DNA of 64,000 nucleotides, from positions 620,001 to 684,000 of the forward strand of contig NC_007759.1 in assembly GCF_000013405.1 (NCBI RefSeq). The letters are read 5' to 3'. A model generated the notes under the pieces. That model was not told where the DNA came from. It searched no databases and saw nothing but the letters and a program-made list of their open reading frames with translations. The DNA is from Syntrophus aciditrophicus SB (GTDB lineage: Bacteria > Desulfobacterota > Syntrophia > Syntrophales > Syntrophaceae). How positions within the stretch are numbered: position 1 is the first letter of the stretch; each line of letters opens with the position of its first letter. This document shows, one piece after another, positions 29,860 to 39,944 of the stretch. The translations under genes and the position numbers were made by a program.

Positions 29860-30291
29860 ATGATTGAACAGTCAGGAAGGGGTGAATTCAGCGGAAGTAA
29901 CGCTGGAGGAAATCTGCCGGGGAATCATGATCAGGTTTATGATCTCATTGATATCGTTTATGAATCACCGGACAAAATCTATGAACTGACCGATGTCGTG
30001 GAAGAACCGGGCTCCTTGCTGAAAGAAGGCAGCCCGGAAGTCCTGATTGTCGATGGGTGGGGTTATCAAAGAGAGCCTCAATCCGGGGAAAAAATCCATG
30101 ATCTTGTTGTAACTGCAGAAGAAGAACAGTTGGCGGTACAGCCGGGCGACCTTCTCGATGATGAGACGAGGAAAAAGATCATGGAAGCCGTGGAGAGGAT
30201 GTGCCGCGAGATGATTCCCGGTATCGCGGAAAAAATTATTCGTGAAGAGATTGAAAAATTGAAACAGGAAACAGAAGAGGAGGTCCGTTAA
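29860..30291 (+). CDS. Small acidic protein of unknown function with a helical C-terminus
   Basis: This 143-residue, strongly acidic protein was not recognised. The middle carries a loose internal repeat (VYDLIDIVYESPDKI and IYELTDVVEEPGS, about 27-50). The last 40 residues (KIMEAVERMCREMIPGIAEKIIREEIEKLK) form an amphipathic helical stretch that resembles the C-termini of some PopZ-like and receiver-linked proteins of this phylum. That likeness is weak. It ends three bases before the lipoprotein gene, so the two are surely one operon. Confidence 0.65.
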   Translation: MIEQSGRGEFSGSNAGGNLPGNHDQVYDLIDIVYESPDKIYELTDVVEEPGSLLKEGSPEVLIVDGWGYQREPQSGEKIHDLVVTAEEEQLAVQPGDLLDDETRKKIMEAVERMCREMIPGIAEKIIREEIEKLKQETEEEVR

Positions 30292-30294
30292 ACG

Positions 30295-30903
30295 ATGTTC
30301 AGAAAGATTAATTTGCTGTCGTATTCAGCCCTTCTGGCGTTGATGATTCTTGCCGGATGCAGTGTGGGAAAGCAGGCGGCGGTAATGAAAGAAAGCCACA
30401 GCAACAGGAAGGACGTTCGTCTGATCGCCGTGATTCCTGTTCTGAACGGTGCTTCGGATCAGCAGGCCGCGCTGATGCTGCGGGATAAGGTTCTCAATGC
30501 CCTTTATTTCAAGGGGTATCCCAGAATTCCGTTTCAGCTTGTCGATGAGAAGCAAAACGACCTTCAGCATGAAGAGAAAAGCCTGCAGGACAAGGTGGAG
30601 TATTCCAGAGTGCTGGGAGAAAAGATGAAGATCGACGCGATTCTCTACTGTGATCTGAAGGAAAATCGAACGGTTTATTATCCACTCTATTCTCCCATAT
30701 CTGTCGCAGCGGATTTTGAATTGCGGAGCGCGAGAACCGGACAGCTTCTTTGGCGGAATTCCCACAGCACCGTCAGGAGAAATGTTGGCATATCAAAAAC
30801 TTCTCTGCGACTGAAGACTTCGCAGGACTATGAACCTGCGATTCAGGAACTGGTTGATAAAGCGATGCAGTCTCTTCCCGAGAGCCCGGACGTTCTGGGC
30901 TGA
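30295..30903 (+). CDS. GNA1162/DUF799-like outer-membrane lipoprotein
   Basis: A 202-residue lipoprotein: the signal peptide ends in a lipobox LILAGC with Cys near residue 20. The core (VRLIAVIPVLNGASDQQAALMLRDKVLNALYFKGY, then DAILYCDLKENRT and ADFELRSARTGQLLW) matches the GNA1162 family, which is related in fold to TolB/CsgG-type periplasmic domains. Family members are often encoded with CsgG-like partners, which are absent here. The upstream partner is an unrecognised acidic protein and the next gene downstream is a FecR-domain protein. Confidence 0.72.
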   Translation: MFRKINLLSYSALLALMILAGCSVGKQAAVMKESHSNRKDVRLIAVIPVLNGASDQQAALMLRDKVLNALYFKGYPRIPFQLVDEKQNDLQHEEKSLQDKVEYSRVLGEKMKIDAILYCDLKENRTVYYPLYSPISVAADFELRSARTGQLLWRNSHSTVRRNVGISKTSLRLKTSQDYEPAIQELVDKAMQSLPESPDVLG

Positions 30904-31057
30904 TCCGCAGGTTGTGCTCTATTCCGGGAAAAGGGTCTGACCGTGCTCTGAGCCGGTTCAGTGAGACTGGCATTGCGCACCCACATGAATAATTATGTAC
31001 GTCATGGAACAGGCTTGCACATTTTGAGTGGATATTCGGGTTGACAAGGAGAAGAGC

Positions 31058-31837
31058 ATGAAAAAGCCGGGTGCGGTGATTGCGGGAATAGGCCTGCTGA
31101 TCTTTTTTTTGTACCTTACGCCGGCCATTGCGGCAGTGCGGGTCATGACCGTCAAGATGGCCAGGGGGGATGCGAGAGTCGGTGTTCTTATCGGGAACGC
31201 CCAGGTTATTTCTGCAGAAAAAAGTTCAGCACGGTCATTGAACAGAAACGATCGGCTTTACGTGGGTGATGAGGTTGCAACGGGGTCCGGATCGAGACTG
31301 GAATTGCTTCTTCCCGATTCTTCCCGGGTTCGCTTCAGTGGAAATACCCGTTTCCGAATACAGGAAATAAAATATGGGGAGCACAACGATTCCAGATGCA
31401 TCCGTATCAATGTGAGCATGGGTAAGGCATGGGCAAATGTGAGCAGGGCAGTGGGAAAGCAAGGCATCTTTGAACTGCAAAGTGAAAATGCGATTGCCGG
31501 GGTGCGGGGCACCGTATATCGTATGAATGTGGAGAATGATCAGTCCACACTCGTAAAGGTTTATGAAGGCCAGGTCCATGTTTCCGGAGGAGGAAAAACC
31601 AAAAGTACCACGCCGGCAGTTATGAGTCCTCCGAGTAAGATAGCCGGCCCCCGATCCGTTTCCGGTCCCCGGAAAGTTGCGATGGAAGAATGGACCGTCA
31701 TAGTGAGAGCCATGCAGCAGATCAGCATCAATGCAGACGGTACGGCGGGCATGCCCAGCGATTTCGTCATGGAAGAAGATCGGGACGATTGGGTGGACTG
31801 GAACCGGTCGCGGGATGAGATAGATGATTCCGAGTGA
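31058..31837 (+). CDS. FecR-domain periplasmic protein
   Basis: This 259-residue protein has a signal peptide (about 1-25, TPAIAA) and a FecR domain (about 55-165): NDRLYVGDEVATGSGSRLEL, then the IAGVRGTVYRM and VYEGQVHVSGGG hallmarks. FecR domains occur in anti-sigma sensors, but this protein has no cytoplasmic domain, no membrane anchor after the signal and no sigma factor gene nearby. A structural or binding role is as likely. The ATG at 31058 is preferred over a GTG at 31028 because AAGGAG lies just before it and the signal peptide then begins MKK. Confidence 0.83.
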   Translation: MKKPGAVIAGIGLLIFFLYLTPAIAAVRVMTVKMARGDARVGVLIGNAQVISAEKSSARSLNRNDRLYVGDEVATGSGSRLELLLPDSSRVRFSGNTRFRIQEIKYGEHNDSRCIRINVSMGKAWANVSRAVGKQGIFELQSENAIAGVRGTVYRMNVENDQSTLVKVYEGQVHVSGGGKTKSTTPAVMSPPSKIAGPRSVSGPRKVAMEEWTVIVRAMQQISINADGTAGMPSDFVMEEDRDDWVDWNRSRDEIDDSE

Positions 31838-31921
31838 TGGCTGCGGGAGGACAGAGTGCCAGTTGTTTTTTCGATCGGATGCTGAACACAGAGAAGACCC
31901 GCATGCATTGATGGTTCGCCG

Positions 31922-32461
31922 ATGAATATTCCTAATATTTTAACCCTTCTGCGTATTGTCCTCACGCCTGCCGTTGTCATTTTTCTGATGGAGGGTTCCT
32001 ATTTCAAGGCCCTTATAGTTTTCAGCATTTCCGGTCTGACCGACGGTCTGGACGGCTTTCTGGCCCGCGTCCTGAAGCAGCAGACCAAACTGGGAGCTTA
32101 TCTCGATCCCATTGCAGACAAAGCCCTTTTAACCAGCAGTTTTCTGACACTGGCTATTATGGGGATTATCCCCGGGTGGCTGACGGTCATTGTTATCAGC
32201 CGGGACTGTATTATTCTGCTTGGCATAGCGATTTTATCCATCATGTCCATATCTTTTGAAATCCGCCCCGCCTTCATCAGTAAGGTGACCACCATGCTTC
32301 AACTTATGACGGTACTGACCGTGCTGGTATTGCAAGGACTGGGAAACGCAATGGATTACAACTGGATGCATCTGCTGTATTGGGTAACGGCTTTGTTTAC
32401 CATTCTATCCGGATTGGGATATCTGGTCAGAGGTATCCGCTTGATTAATACTCAGGGGTAA
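31922..32461 (+). CDS. pgsA: CDP-diacylglycerol-glycerol-3-phosphate 3-phosphatidyltransferase
   Basis: This 179-residue inner-membrane enzyme makes phosphatidylglycerophosphate, the committed step to phosphatidylglycerol and cardiolipin. The CDP-alcohol phosphatidyltransferase signature is complete (DGLDGFLAR, then G, then LDPIADK, about 41-66). The N-terminus NIPNILTLLRI is typical of PgsA, and four to five membrane segments are seen. It ends the lipoprotein-FecR stretch. Confidence 0.94.
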   Translation: MNIPNILTLLRIVLTPAVVIFLMEGSYFKALIVFSISGLTDGLDGFLARVLKQQTKLGAYLDPIADKALLTSSFLTLAIMGIIPGWLTVIVISRDCIILLGIAILSIMSISFEIRPAFISKVTTMLQLMTVLTVLVLQGLGNAMDYNWMHLLYWVTALFTILSGLGYLVRGIRLINTQG

Positions 32462-32597
32462 GGACCGCTTTCTATTGATTGAACCGTTGCCGTGGATTGT
32501 GAGGAACAGATGGAAAGGATTATAATCAGCTTGTGTTTCAACCATTTTAAGAAAGTTTCCCTGGCGGGAGAAAAAATAAACGAGTACAGATTTTGCC

Positions 32598-32626
32598 TTG
32601 ACAAGGGGACAAATTGTTGTTAGTTA
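32598..32626 (+). promoter_or_regulatory. Candidate sigma-70 promoter for tRNA-Val
   Basis: A perfect -35 TTGACA (32598-32603) is followed after 17 bases by the weak -10 TAGTTA (32621-32626) and a GC-rich discriminator. The tRNA begins about 33 bases downstream. A strong -35 with a GC-rich discriminator is common at stable RNA promoters, but the -10 is poor. Confidence 0.5.
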
Positions 32627-32658
32627 TTACGCCCTGTTGGGAGAGAAGGCGAGTATGC

Positions 32659-32733
32659 AGGCACGTAGCTCAGGGGGAGAGCGCCATCCTGACGCGGTGG
32701 ATGTCCAGGGTTCAAATCCCTGCGTGCCTACCA
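32659..32733 (+). tRNA. tRNA-Val (anticodon GAC)
   Basis: A full cloverleaf is readable. The acceptor stem AGGCACG pairs with CGTGCCT, the D-arm is GCTC/GAGC, the anticodon stem is CCATC/GGTGG with loop CTGACGC giving anticodon GAC, and the T-arm is CAGGG/CCCTG with loop TTCAAAT. The CCA end is encoded. It reads GUC and GUU valine codons. The gene is upstream of the thrS block. Confidence 0.96.
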
Positions 32734-32794
32734 TTATATATCATGCAAGCCTGTAGAGTAATTCGTCCCATTAGTCAAATATGACGGGTTTTGA

Positions 32795-32836
32795 AAAGGG
32801 CATCCGCAATTGTAACGCGATGATGCCCTTTCTTTA
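32795..32836 (+). terminator. Terminator or attenuator between tRNA-Val and thrS
   Basis: A 10-bp perfect stem (AAAGGGCATC at 32795-32804 and GATGCCCTTT at 32822-32831) with a 17-base loop ends in TTTCTTTAA. It closes the tRNA transcript or acts as a weak attenuator in the thrS leader. I saw no leader peptide rich in Thr or Phe codons. Confidence 0.65.
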
Positions 32837-32915
32837 ATGAGAGGATATCAAAGAAGGAATACAGATATCCGTCGTTGCTGTTTTAGACACGGTATTGGAT
32901 CTGGGCTTTTTAGTT

Positions 32916-34832
32916 ATGAAAGAAATTAAAATTGTTTTACCTGATGGGTCGGAAAGATCACACAATGAAGGCGTTACTGTACGGGACGTTCTTTCTTCCT
33001 GGAATCCCGCCCTGCTGGCTACGACCGCCGCTGCCAGATATAATCAGAATCTTCTTGACTTGAGCCGCTCGCTGCATGACGACGGTGTTCTGGAACCGAT
33101 CGATATTCATTCCCGGGAAGGTCTTGAAATCCTCAGGCACAGCATATCCCACATCATGGCCCAGGCCGTTCAGGATATTTTCCCCGGCGTGCTGGTCAGC
33201 ATAGGACCGGCGATTGAAGATGGTTTCTATTATGACTTTGAATATGGGAACACATTTACCCCGGAGGAGCTTGAAAAGATAGAGGCCCGGATGCAGGAAA
33301 TTGTGAAGGAGGATCATCCTTTTGTTCGAGAGGAGGTTTCCCGTGAAGAGGCTGTAGCTTTCTTTCAGGGTAAAGGTGAGTCTTATAAAGTCGAACTTTT
33401 AAATGATCTGCCTGGCAATATAAAAACAGTCAGTCTTTACCGGCAGGGCCATTATACTGATCTTTGCCGGGGGCCTCATGTCCCATCGACCTCGATGATC
33501 CGTGCCTTCAAGCTTCTCAATGTTGCCGGCGCATACTGGCGCGGCGATGAACGCAACAAGATGCTGCAACGCATCTATGGAACGGGTTTCGCGTCCCGGG
33601 AAGAGCTGGATGAATACCTGAAAATCCTCGAAGAGGCGAAAAAGCGGGATCACCGGAAACTGGGTAAGGATCTTGATCTATTCCAGGTCAGTGAAGAAGC
33701 GGGTGCCGGTTTGATCATCTTTCATCCCAAAGGAACGATCCTGCGCACGATCATTGAAGATTGGGAAAAGAAGGAACATCTGCGACGCGGGTATGACATG
33801 GTCATGGGTCCGCAGATCCTGAAGGTTGATCTGTGGAAAAAATCAGGACATTTCGATCACTATCGCGAAAACATGTATTTCACGGAAGTAGAGGGGCAAT
33901 CTTATGGGATCAAGCCGATGAACTGCCTTTCCCATATGCTCATCTATAAAACCAAAATCAGGAGTTATCGGGATCTGCCAATACGGTACTTTGAACTCGG
34001 TACAGTTCATCGTCATGAAAAAACGGGGGTTCTGCATGGTCTGCTGCGGGCCCGGCAGTTTACCCAGGATGATGCCCACATTCTCTGCACGCCGGAGCAG
34101 TTGAATTCAGAAATTCGGGCTATTGCTGATTTTGTCGGCTATGCCATGAAGATCTTTGGATTTGAATATGAAGTTGAATTAAGCACAAGGCCTGATAATT
34201 CCATCGGTTCCGATCAGGATTGGGAACTGGCAACCAGCGCCCTGGAGAATGCCCTGAAAGACAATCAGATGACTTATGATATCAATGAGGGCGATGGCGC
34301 ATTCTATGGTCCCAAGATTGACTTCAAACTGAAGGATGCGCTCAAACGAAAATGGCAGTGCGCCACCATCCAGTGCGACTTTACGCTGCCGGAGCGGTTT
34401 GATCTCACATACGTTGGGGCGGATGGCGAGAAGCATCGGCCGGTGATGCTGCACCGGGTTATCCTGGGTGCGATCGAGCGGTTCATGGGTGTGCTGATCG
34501 AGCATTACGGAGGAGCTTTCCCTGTCTGGCTTGCACCAGTGCAGGCTATTCTTCTGTCGGTGACCGACAGGCATATCCCGTATGGAAAGACCGTTTATCA
34601 GCAATTGATGGATGCGGGAATCAGGGTGGAAGGAGATTTCAGAAACGAAAAGCTGGGGTATAAAATTCGAGAGGCGCAAACTCAGAAAATACCCTATATG
34701 CTGGTTATCGGCGATAAGGAAATGGCTTCGGGAGAGGTTGCTGTCCGGCAGCGGGGCGGAGACAATCTGGGGACCCTGCCGGTTTCTGCCTTTATTGAAC
34801 TGGTAAAGGAAAAGAGCAGTCAGTATCTGTAA
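32916..34832 (+). CDS. thrS: Threonyl-tRNA synthetase
   Basis: A 638-residue class II synthetase with the usual domains: N-terminal TGS ([19 protein letters not shown]), the editing SAD domain ([17 protein letters not shown], then [14 protein letters not shown]), the catalytic core with [19 protein letters not shown] and [23 protein letters not shown], and a C-terminal anticodon-binding domain. The ATG at 32916 gives the canonical [11 protein letters not shown] start; an in-frame TTG seven codons upstream is possible. Neither has a strong ribosome site. First gene of the thrS-infC-rpmI-rplT-pheS-pheT-ihfA block. Confidence 0.98.
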   Translation: MKEIKIVLPDGSERSHNEGVTVRDVLSSWNPALLATTAAARYNQNLLDLSRSLHDDGVLEPIDIHSREGLEILRHSISHIMAQAVQDIFPGVLVSIGPAIEDGFYYDFEYGNTFTPEELEKIEARMQEIVKEDHPFVREEVSREEAVAFFQGKGESYKVELLNDLPGNIKTVSLYRQGHYTDLCRGPHVPSTSMIRAFKLLNVAGAYWRGDERNKMLQRIYGTGFASREELDEYLKILEEAKKRDHRKLGKDLDLFQVSEEAGAGLIIFHPKGTILRTIIEDWEKKEHLRRGYDMVMGPQILKVDLWKKSGHFDHYRENMYFTEVEGQSYGIKPMNCLSHMLIYKTKIRSYRDLPIRYFELGTVHRHEKTGVLHGLLRARQFTQDDAHILCTPEQLNSEIRAIADFVGYAMKIFGFEYEVELSTRPDNSIGSDQDWELATSALENALKDNQMTYDINEGDGAFYGPKIDFKLKDALKRKWQCATIQCDFTLPERFDLTYVGADGEKHRPVMLHRVILGAIERFMGVLIEHYGGAFPVWLAPVQAILLSVTDRHIPYGKTVYQQLMDAGIRVEGDFRNEKLGYKIREAQTQKIPYMLVIGDKEMASGEVAVRQRGGDNLGTLPVSAFIELVKEKSSQYL

Positions 34833-34907
34833 TCGGCGCTTGAATCCATCATCAGACCCTGTGAAGCGGGGATGTGGGATTCATCTTACATTTGCAGGAG
34901 GTGTCCA

Positions 34908-35417
34908 ATAGTTAAAGATCTGAAGATCAACAATGAGATTAAGGCGGCCACTGTAAGAGTTATCAGTTATCAGGGCGAGCAGTTGGGTGTATTGACCCTT
35001 GCGGACGCGCTTGCAGAGGCCAGAAAAGAAGGCTTGGACCTCGTGGAAGTCGCCTCCACTTCCACGCCTCCTGTCTGCCGGATCATGGATTACGGCAAGT
35101 TCAGGTATCAACAAAGTAAAAAACTTCAGGTTGCCAGAAAAAGTCAGAGTACCATTCAGGTCAAGGAGATTCGACTGAGGCCGAAGGTAGAGGAACACGA
35201 TCTTCAAGTCAAGATCAAGCATATCCGGAAGTTTCTCGAACAGCATGACAAGGTCAAGGTCAGTGTCCTGTTTCGGGGGAGGGAAATCGCGTTCACCGAT
35301 ATAGGGCGAAAGCTTCTTGAAGATATAAAAAACAACCTGGGTGACAGCTGTAACATAGATCAACAGCCGAAACTGGAAGGGCGGAATATGGTCATGGTTT
35401 TGTCGCCCAAAAAGTAG
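34908..35417 (+). CDS. infC: Translation initiation factor IF-3, starting at ATA
   Basis: This IF3 of 169 residues has both domains: an N-terminal ubiquitin-like part (LKINNEIKAATVRVI, then LDLVEVASTSTPPVCRIMDYGKF) and a C-terminal part (KEIRLRPKVEEHDL, then KVKVSVLFRGREIAF). The ATA codon at 34908 sits six bases after a perfect AGGAGG, and the protein then begins exactly where IF3 normally does. An ATG at 34872 would add 12 unrelated residues without a ribosome site. Rare AUU/AUA/AUC starts are the known basis of IF3 autoregulation. Confidence 0.95.
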   Translation: MVKDLKINNEIKAATVRVISYQGEQLGVLTLADALAEARKEGLDLVEVASTSTPPVCRIMDYGKFRYQQSKKLQVARKSQSTIQVKEIRLRPKVEEHDLQVKIKHIRKFLEQHDKVKVSVLFRGREIAFTDIGRKLLEDIKNNLGDSCNIDQQPKLEGRNMVMVLSPKK

Positions 35418-35540
35418 GCGGCAGGAAGATACTTATCGATGTTCTTCCTGATGATGGAACAGGAGAAATCGTTATGCTGATTGTTAATTGTAAAATAAAC
35501 GGTTAGTGCGAAGCAGAAATTTTGGAACGGGAGTGAAATA

Positions 35541-35738
35541 ATGCCGAAATTAAAAACACACCGCGGCGCGGCGAAGCGATTCAAACTTACAGGCAGCGGA
35601 AAGGTCAGAAGACACCACGCCAACGCCAGTCACATTATGACGACCAAGACAACGAAACGGAAAAGAAATCTCAGAAAATCCACGATCCTTGACAAACGGG
35701 ATGAAAAAGGGATTAAACGGCTGATTCCATATCTGTAG
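35541..35738 (+). CDS. rpmI: 50S ribosomal protein L35
   Basis: This 65-residue basic protein begins [24 protein letters not shown], the L35 signature, and ends with the usual [12 protein letters not shown]. It is a large-subunit protein. It lies between infC and rplT, the order also found in E. coli. Confidence 0.98.
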   Translation: MPKLKTHRGAAKRFKLTGSGKVRRHHANASHIMTTKTTKRKRNLRKSTILDKRDEKGIKRLIPYL

Positions 35739-35888
35739 GAAGCGTCGTTCCATTGGATTCCGGCTAGCGTTCAGAAGGGTATCGAGTTGACAGAAACAAG
35801 ACGGAGCTGGCCAGGTCATTGGGATGAATGCGAGTTGCCATGATTCGTCAGTCAGGTTTTTGGAGTTACGGATAGGAGGCTCAAGACA

Positions 35889-36248
35889 ATGTCCAGAGTT
35901 AAAAGAAGTGTTACTGCCAAGAAAAAAAGAAGAAAAATTTTCAAATTAGCGAAGGGATTTTTCGGAGCGAGAAGTCGGCTGCTTCGGACCGCAACGGAAG
36001 CCGTGAACCGGGCTCTGAATTATGCGTTCCGCGACAGGAGGGTGCGGAAGCGGGAATTCAGGAAACTGTGGATTGCCAGGATCAATGCTGCTTCGCGCGC
36101 GCAGGGATTGACTTACAGTCGGCTCATTGACGGTTTGCGAAAGTCGCACGTGGAAATTGACCGGAAAGTGTTGGCGGATATCGCCGTTAACGACCCCAGG
36201 GGATTCTCAGAAATTGTTCTTCTTGCGAAGGGTGAGACTGTTTCATGA
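35889..36248 (+). CDS. rplT: 50S ribosomal protein L20
   Basis: This 119-residue basic protein begins with [20 protein letters not shown] and carries the [11 protein letters not shown] and [20 protein letters not shown] patches of L20, an early 23S rRNA-binding protein that in many bacteria also represses its own operon. Its stop overlaps the pheS start by four bases (ATGA). Confidence 0.98.
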   Translation: MSRVKRSVTAKKKRRKIFKLAKGFFGARSRLLRTATEAVNRALNYAFRDRRVRKREFRKLWIARINAASRAQGLTYSRLIDGLRKSHVEIDRKVLADIAVNDPRGFSEIVLLAKGETVS

Positions 36249-37261
36249 TTGAAGATCTCAAGGAGCTGCAAAATAAGGCGGAAGCGGAGATAAAAGCAGC
36301 GAAAACGGAAACGGATCTGGCTGCTGTTCGGGTTCGATATCTGGGGAGAAAGGGGTTGCTGACTCAGTTTTTGCGCAATCTGGGTCAGTTGAGCATCGAG
36401 GAAAAGCAGATTTTTGGAAAGCGCGCCAACGAAATCAAAACAATCCTGTCTTCGAGATTTGACGAAGCGCAGACAGTTATAGCCGCCCTCAAAAAAGAAA
36501 GCGTCCTTCGGGCGGAAGCTCTTGATGTGACCCTGCCCGGAAGGAGCAGCGGCTACGGCCGGGCTCATCCAGTCACTCAGGTCCTTGAGGAGATCTGTGC
36601 GATATTCTCCGAAATCGGATTCTCCATTGCTGAAGGTCCTGAAATAGAGAGTGATTATTATAATTTTGAGGCCTTAAACATCCCCAAGGACCATCCCGCC
36701 AGAGATATGCAGGATACATTTTATGTGGAAGAAGCGATCGTTCTGCGCACCCATACCTCTCCCGTACAAATCAGAACCATGGAAAAGCAGTCGCCACCGG
36801 TGAAAATCATTTCGCCGGGGCGTGTATATCGTCCGGATTCTGATGTTTCTCATACGCCGATGTTTCATCAGGTTGAAGGCCTGCTGGTTGACAGGGGAAT
36901 TACCTTCGGCGACCTGAAAGGGCTTCTGAACGCTTTCCTTAAACAGATTTTTGGGGAAGAAACGGTTCTTCGTTTCAGGCCCAGTTATTTTCCCTTTACG
37001 GAGCCCAGTGCGGAAGTGGATATCCGTTGTGTCATCTGTCGGGGAAAAGGTTGTCGAGTTTGCGGGCAGAGCGGCTGGCTGGAAATCCTCGGATCGGGCA
37101 TGGTGGACCCGGCAGTTTTTGAAAATGTCGGTTACGATCCTGAGGAATATTCGGGCTTTGCCTTTGGCTTGGGCGTAGAACGCATCGCCATGCTCAAGTA
37201 TGGAATTACTGACATTCGACTTTTCTTTGAGAATGAAAGAAGGTTTTTACAGCAGTTCTAA
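36245..37261 (+). CDS. pheS: Phenylalanyl-tRNA synthetase alpha subunit
   Basis: A 338-residue catalytic subunit of the heterotetrameric enzyme. It has an N-terminal coiled coil (about 5-85), the motif GRAHPVTQV, class II motif 2 region around [10 protein letters not shown], and the C-terminal [14 protein letters not shown] motif 3. The [17 protein letters not shown] stretch is typical. It is translationally coupled to rplT. Confidence 0.98.
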   Translation: MIEDLKELQNKAEAEIKAAKTETDLAAVRVRYLGRKGLLTQFLRNLGQLSIEEKQIFGKRANEIKTILSSRFDEAQTVIAALKKESVLRAEALDVTLPGRSSGYGRAHPVTQVLEEICAIFSEIGFSIAEGPEIESDYYNFEALNIPKDHPARDMQDTFYVEEAIVLRTHTSPVQIRTMEKQSPPVKIISPGRVYRPDSDVSHTPMFHQVEGLLVDRGITFGDLKGLLNAFLKQIFGEETVLRFRPSYFPFTEPSAEVDIRCVICRGKGCRVCGQSGWLEILGSGMVDPAVFENVGYDPEEYSGFAFGLGVERIAMLKYGITDIRLFFENERRFLQQF

Positions 37262-37490
37262 TGTAAAAGCCGCTGTCGTTGAATTTCCTGAATCGCGAAG
37301 ACAAAAAAACAGGAGCGTCGGGCCAGGATTCTGTCCATACCCTTTCTCCTATGAAAATGCATTGAATGGAGGATTCTCTGTGCAGGATCAAACTGAGCTT
37401 TCTTTTGTGATCTTGCGGCCATGTAAAGAATTGCTCCGTTGAGCAGAACAATTCAGGATCATTGGGAAATCCGTGGTGGAATAGATTACT

Positions 37491-39905
37491 ATGCAAGTTA
37501 GTTTGAGATGGCTTAAAGATTATGTAGATATTGATCTGACACCCGCTGAGGTTTCGGATCGTTTGACTATGGCGGGTCTTGAAGTCGACGCCGTAAGGGA
37601 AGTCGGTCCTTCTTTTTCGAATGTCGTCGTTGCCAGAATTATAGCTCTTCGTCGACATCCCAATGCGGACAAACTGTCTCTTTGCGAAGTAACAACGGGG
37701 GACGAAACACTTCCCATCGTTTGCGGGGCGCCGAATATTCACGTCGGGGATGTCGTTCCCTTGGCCAGGATAGGCGCAGAGATTCCCGGGGGATATACGA
37801 TCAAGCGTTCAAAAATCCGGGGCGAGCTTTCAGAGGGTATGCTCTGTTCCGAGGAAGAACTGGGTATTGGGGAAGATACGACGGGAGTCATGATCCTTCC
37901 TCCCAATCTCCCCCTGGGTGAAGACCTCGCGGACGTTCTGGACTTGAAAGATACGGTCTTCGATATCGGGATTACACCAAACCGTTCCGATTGTCTTTCC
38001 ATCATCGGTGTGGCCCGGGAGATTGCGGCTATTACAGGTAAGCCGCTGAAACTGCCTGAAATCTATGTTACGGAAAATGCTGAAGATATTCAGGTGAGTG
38101 CCTCGGTTCAAATCCTTGATCCGGACCTCTGCCCCCACTATACGGCTCGCATGATTCGAGACGTAGTCGTGGGGCCTTCACCGCAATGGATGCGATTGCG
38201 TCTTGAGGCCGTAGGACTGCGTTCCATCAGTAACGTGGTCGATGTCACCAATTTTGTCATGATGGAACTGGGACAGCCACTTCATGCCTTCGATTACCGT
38301 TTCCTGGAAGAAGGCCGGATTGTAGTGAGGCGTTCTACGGAGGGGGAGAAGTTTATTTCTCTCGATGAAAAGGAACGCGTTCTTAATGCGAACACCCTGA
38401 TGATCTGTGATGGCGTCAAACCCGTGGCCATCGCCGGAATCATGGGGGGATTCAATTCCGAAATCAAGCCGGATACGAGGGATATTCTTCTCGAGAGTGC
38501 TTACTTTGCTCCTTCTTCAATACGGCGGTCCGCTCGGGATTTAGGGATGAGTACGGATGCTGCGTTCCGGTTTGAGCGCGGAATCGATCCCGAAGGGGTA
38601 CTTCGAGCACTGGACAGGGCCGCTCAATTGATTGCCGAATTATCGGGGGGGAAAATCTGCAAGGGACGAATCGACGAGCATCCGAAACCGGTGGAGACGG
38701 TCGGAGAAATTCACCTGCGTTGCAGGAAAGTCAATTCTCTGCTGGGGACGAACATCCCTGCCGCGGAGATGGCAGATATTCTCAGAGGCCTGGGGATGGA
38801 AGTTACGGCGAAGGAAGGCACTGTGGAAGAATATCGGATAAAGCCGCCATCCTTCCGGGTCGATATCGGCCGTGAGATCGATCTTGTGGAAGAGATTGCC
38901 CGAATACATGGTTACGACAATATCCCGGTTTCACTCCCCGTGGGTGCAATGGAGCCTGTGCCGAGGGATCGCAGAAAAATTCTTGAAGAAAGGCTGCGCC
39001 GTCACCTGGCAGGTACAGGATTTTCGGAAGTCATCACCTACAGCTTTGTTTCTCCGACGGCAGCGGATATTCTGGCGCTGGATGCCGGTGACGAGCGAAG
39101 GAAAGTCGTTCGGATCAAAAACCCGCTGACAGAAGATCAGTCGGTGATGCGAACCACCCTGATTTACAGTCTGCTCAAGGTGATGCAGGAAAATGCCAAT
39201 GCCGGAGACTACGATTTAAAGATTTTCGAGATCGGCAAGATATTCTTACAGGGAAACACAGGAGGATTGCCGACGGAGAAGAAGCGCTTGGCCTGCCTGA
39301 TGACCGGTATGAGTGATAAGGAGTTGTGGTCTTCCGGCGAATCAAGGCTCGATTTTTATGATTTGAAAGGCGTTGTCGAGAGTCTTTTCGCCAGCTTGAA
39401 CTTGACTGGAATTCGATATTGCTCAGATGCTCTGCAGGCATTTCTTCATCCGGGTCGATCCTGTGGAATTTTTATCGATGAAAAATCAATAGGGTACATG
39501 GGGGAGGCGCACCCTGATGTTCTTTCCCGCCTGGATATGAAGAATCGCGCTCTGATTTTTGAGATGGACGTGGATGCAATTTCTGAACTCTTTTCAGGCA
39601 GCGTCACCTATAAGGAGTTTTCAAGATATCCTGAAAGTTCACGGGATGTCGCTTTTGTCATCGATCAGGATGTGGAAGCAGACGGCATGCTGAATATTGC
39701 TCTTAACGCCAGAGAAGAATTGCTTGAAAATGTCTGTATTTTCGATGTATATGCCGGCGCCGGCGTTCCTGAAGGAAAGAAAAGCCTGGGGTTGAGATTT
39801 ACATACCGGTCATATTCGGCGACATTGACGGATGACGAGGTTAGTCGGGTGCATTCAAAAATCGTTCAGCGCATTATCGACCAGACAGGGGCGCGTGTCA
39901 GATAA
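37491..39905 (+). CDS. pheT: Phenylalanyl-tRNA synthetase beta subunit
   Basis: This 804-residue subunit has the tRNA-binding EMAP-like domain (about 40-150, HPNADKLSLCEVTTGDE), B3/B4 editing (NVVDVTNFVMMELGQPLHAFD), B5 (SFRVDIGREIDLVEEIARIHGYDN) and the C-terminal FDX-ACB domain (RYPESSRDVAFVIDQDVEADG). A 229-base gap separates it from pheS, larger than in E. coli and without a recognisable gene. Confidence 0.98.
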   Translation: MQVSLRWLKDYVDIDLTPAEVSDRLTMAGLEVDAVREVGPSFSNVVVARIIALRRHPNADKLSLCEVTTGDETLPIVCGAPNIHVGDVVPLARIGAEIPGGYTIKRSKIRGELSEGMLCSEEELGIGEDTTGVMILPPNLPLGEDLADVLDLKDTVFDIGITPNRSDCLSIIGVAREIAAITGKPLKLPEIYVTENAEDIQVSASVQILDPDLCPHYTARMIRDVVVGPSPQWMRLRLEAVGLRSISNVVDVTNFVMMELGQPLHAFDYRFLEEGRIVVRRSTEGEKFISLDEKERVLNANTLMICDGVKPVAIAGIMGGFNSEIKPDTRDILLESAYFAPSSIRRSARDLGMSTDAAFRFERGIDPEGVLRALDRAAQLIAELSGGKICKGRIDEHPKPVETVGEIHLRCRKVNSLLGTNIPAAEMADILRGLGMEVTAKEGTVEEYRIKPPSFRVDIGREIDLVEEIARIHGYDNIPVSLPVGAMEPVPRDRRKILEERLRRHLAGTGFSEVITYSFVSPTAADILALDAGDERRKVVRIKNPLTEDQSVMRTTLIYSLLKVMQENANAGDYDLKIFEIGKIFLQGNTGGLPTEKKRLACLMTGMSDKELWSSGESRLDFYDLKGVVESLFASLNLTGIRYCSDALQAFLHPGRSCGIFIDEKSIGYMGEAHPDVLSRLDMKNRALIFEMDVDAISELFSGSVTYKEFSRYPESSRDVAFVIDQDVEADGMLNIALNAREELLENVCIFDVYAGAGVPEGKKSLGLRFTYRSYSATLTDDEVSRVHSKIVQRIIDQTGARVR

Positions 39906-39944
39906 GCAGGTCAGGGCAACAGCTCGATTTTCAGGAGGACTAAA

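Noticed and set aside
34872-34907. Upstream ATG start for infC
   Set aside because: It lacks a ribosome site and adds residues unlike any IF3, whereas the ATA at 34908 has AGGAGG at the proper distance.
37200-37442. 80-codon frame spanning the pheS end and the pheS-pheT gap
   Set aside because: It starts inside pheS in another frame and has no recognisable features; no PheM-like leader or attenuator was clear either.
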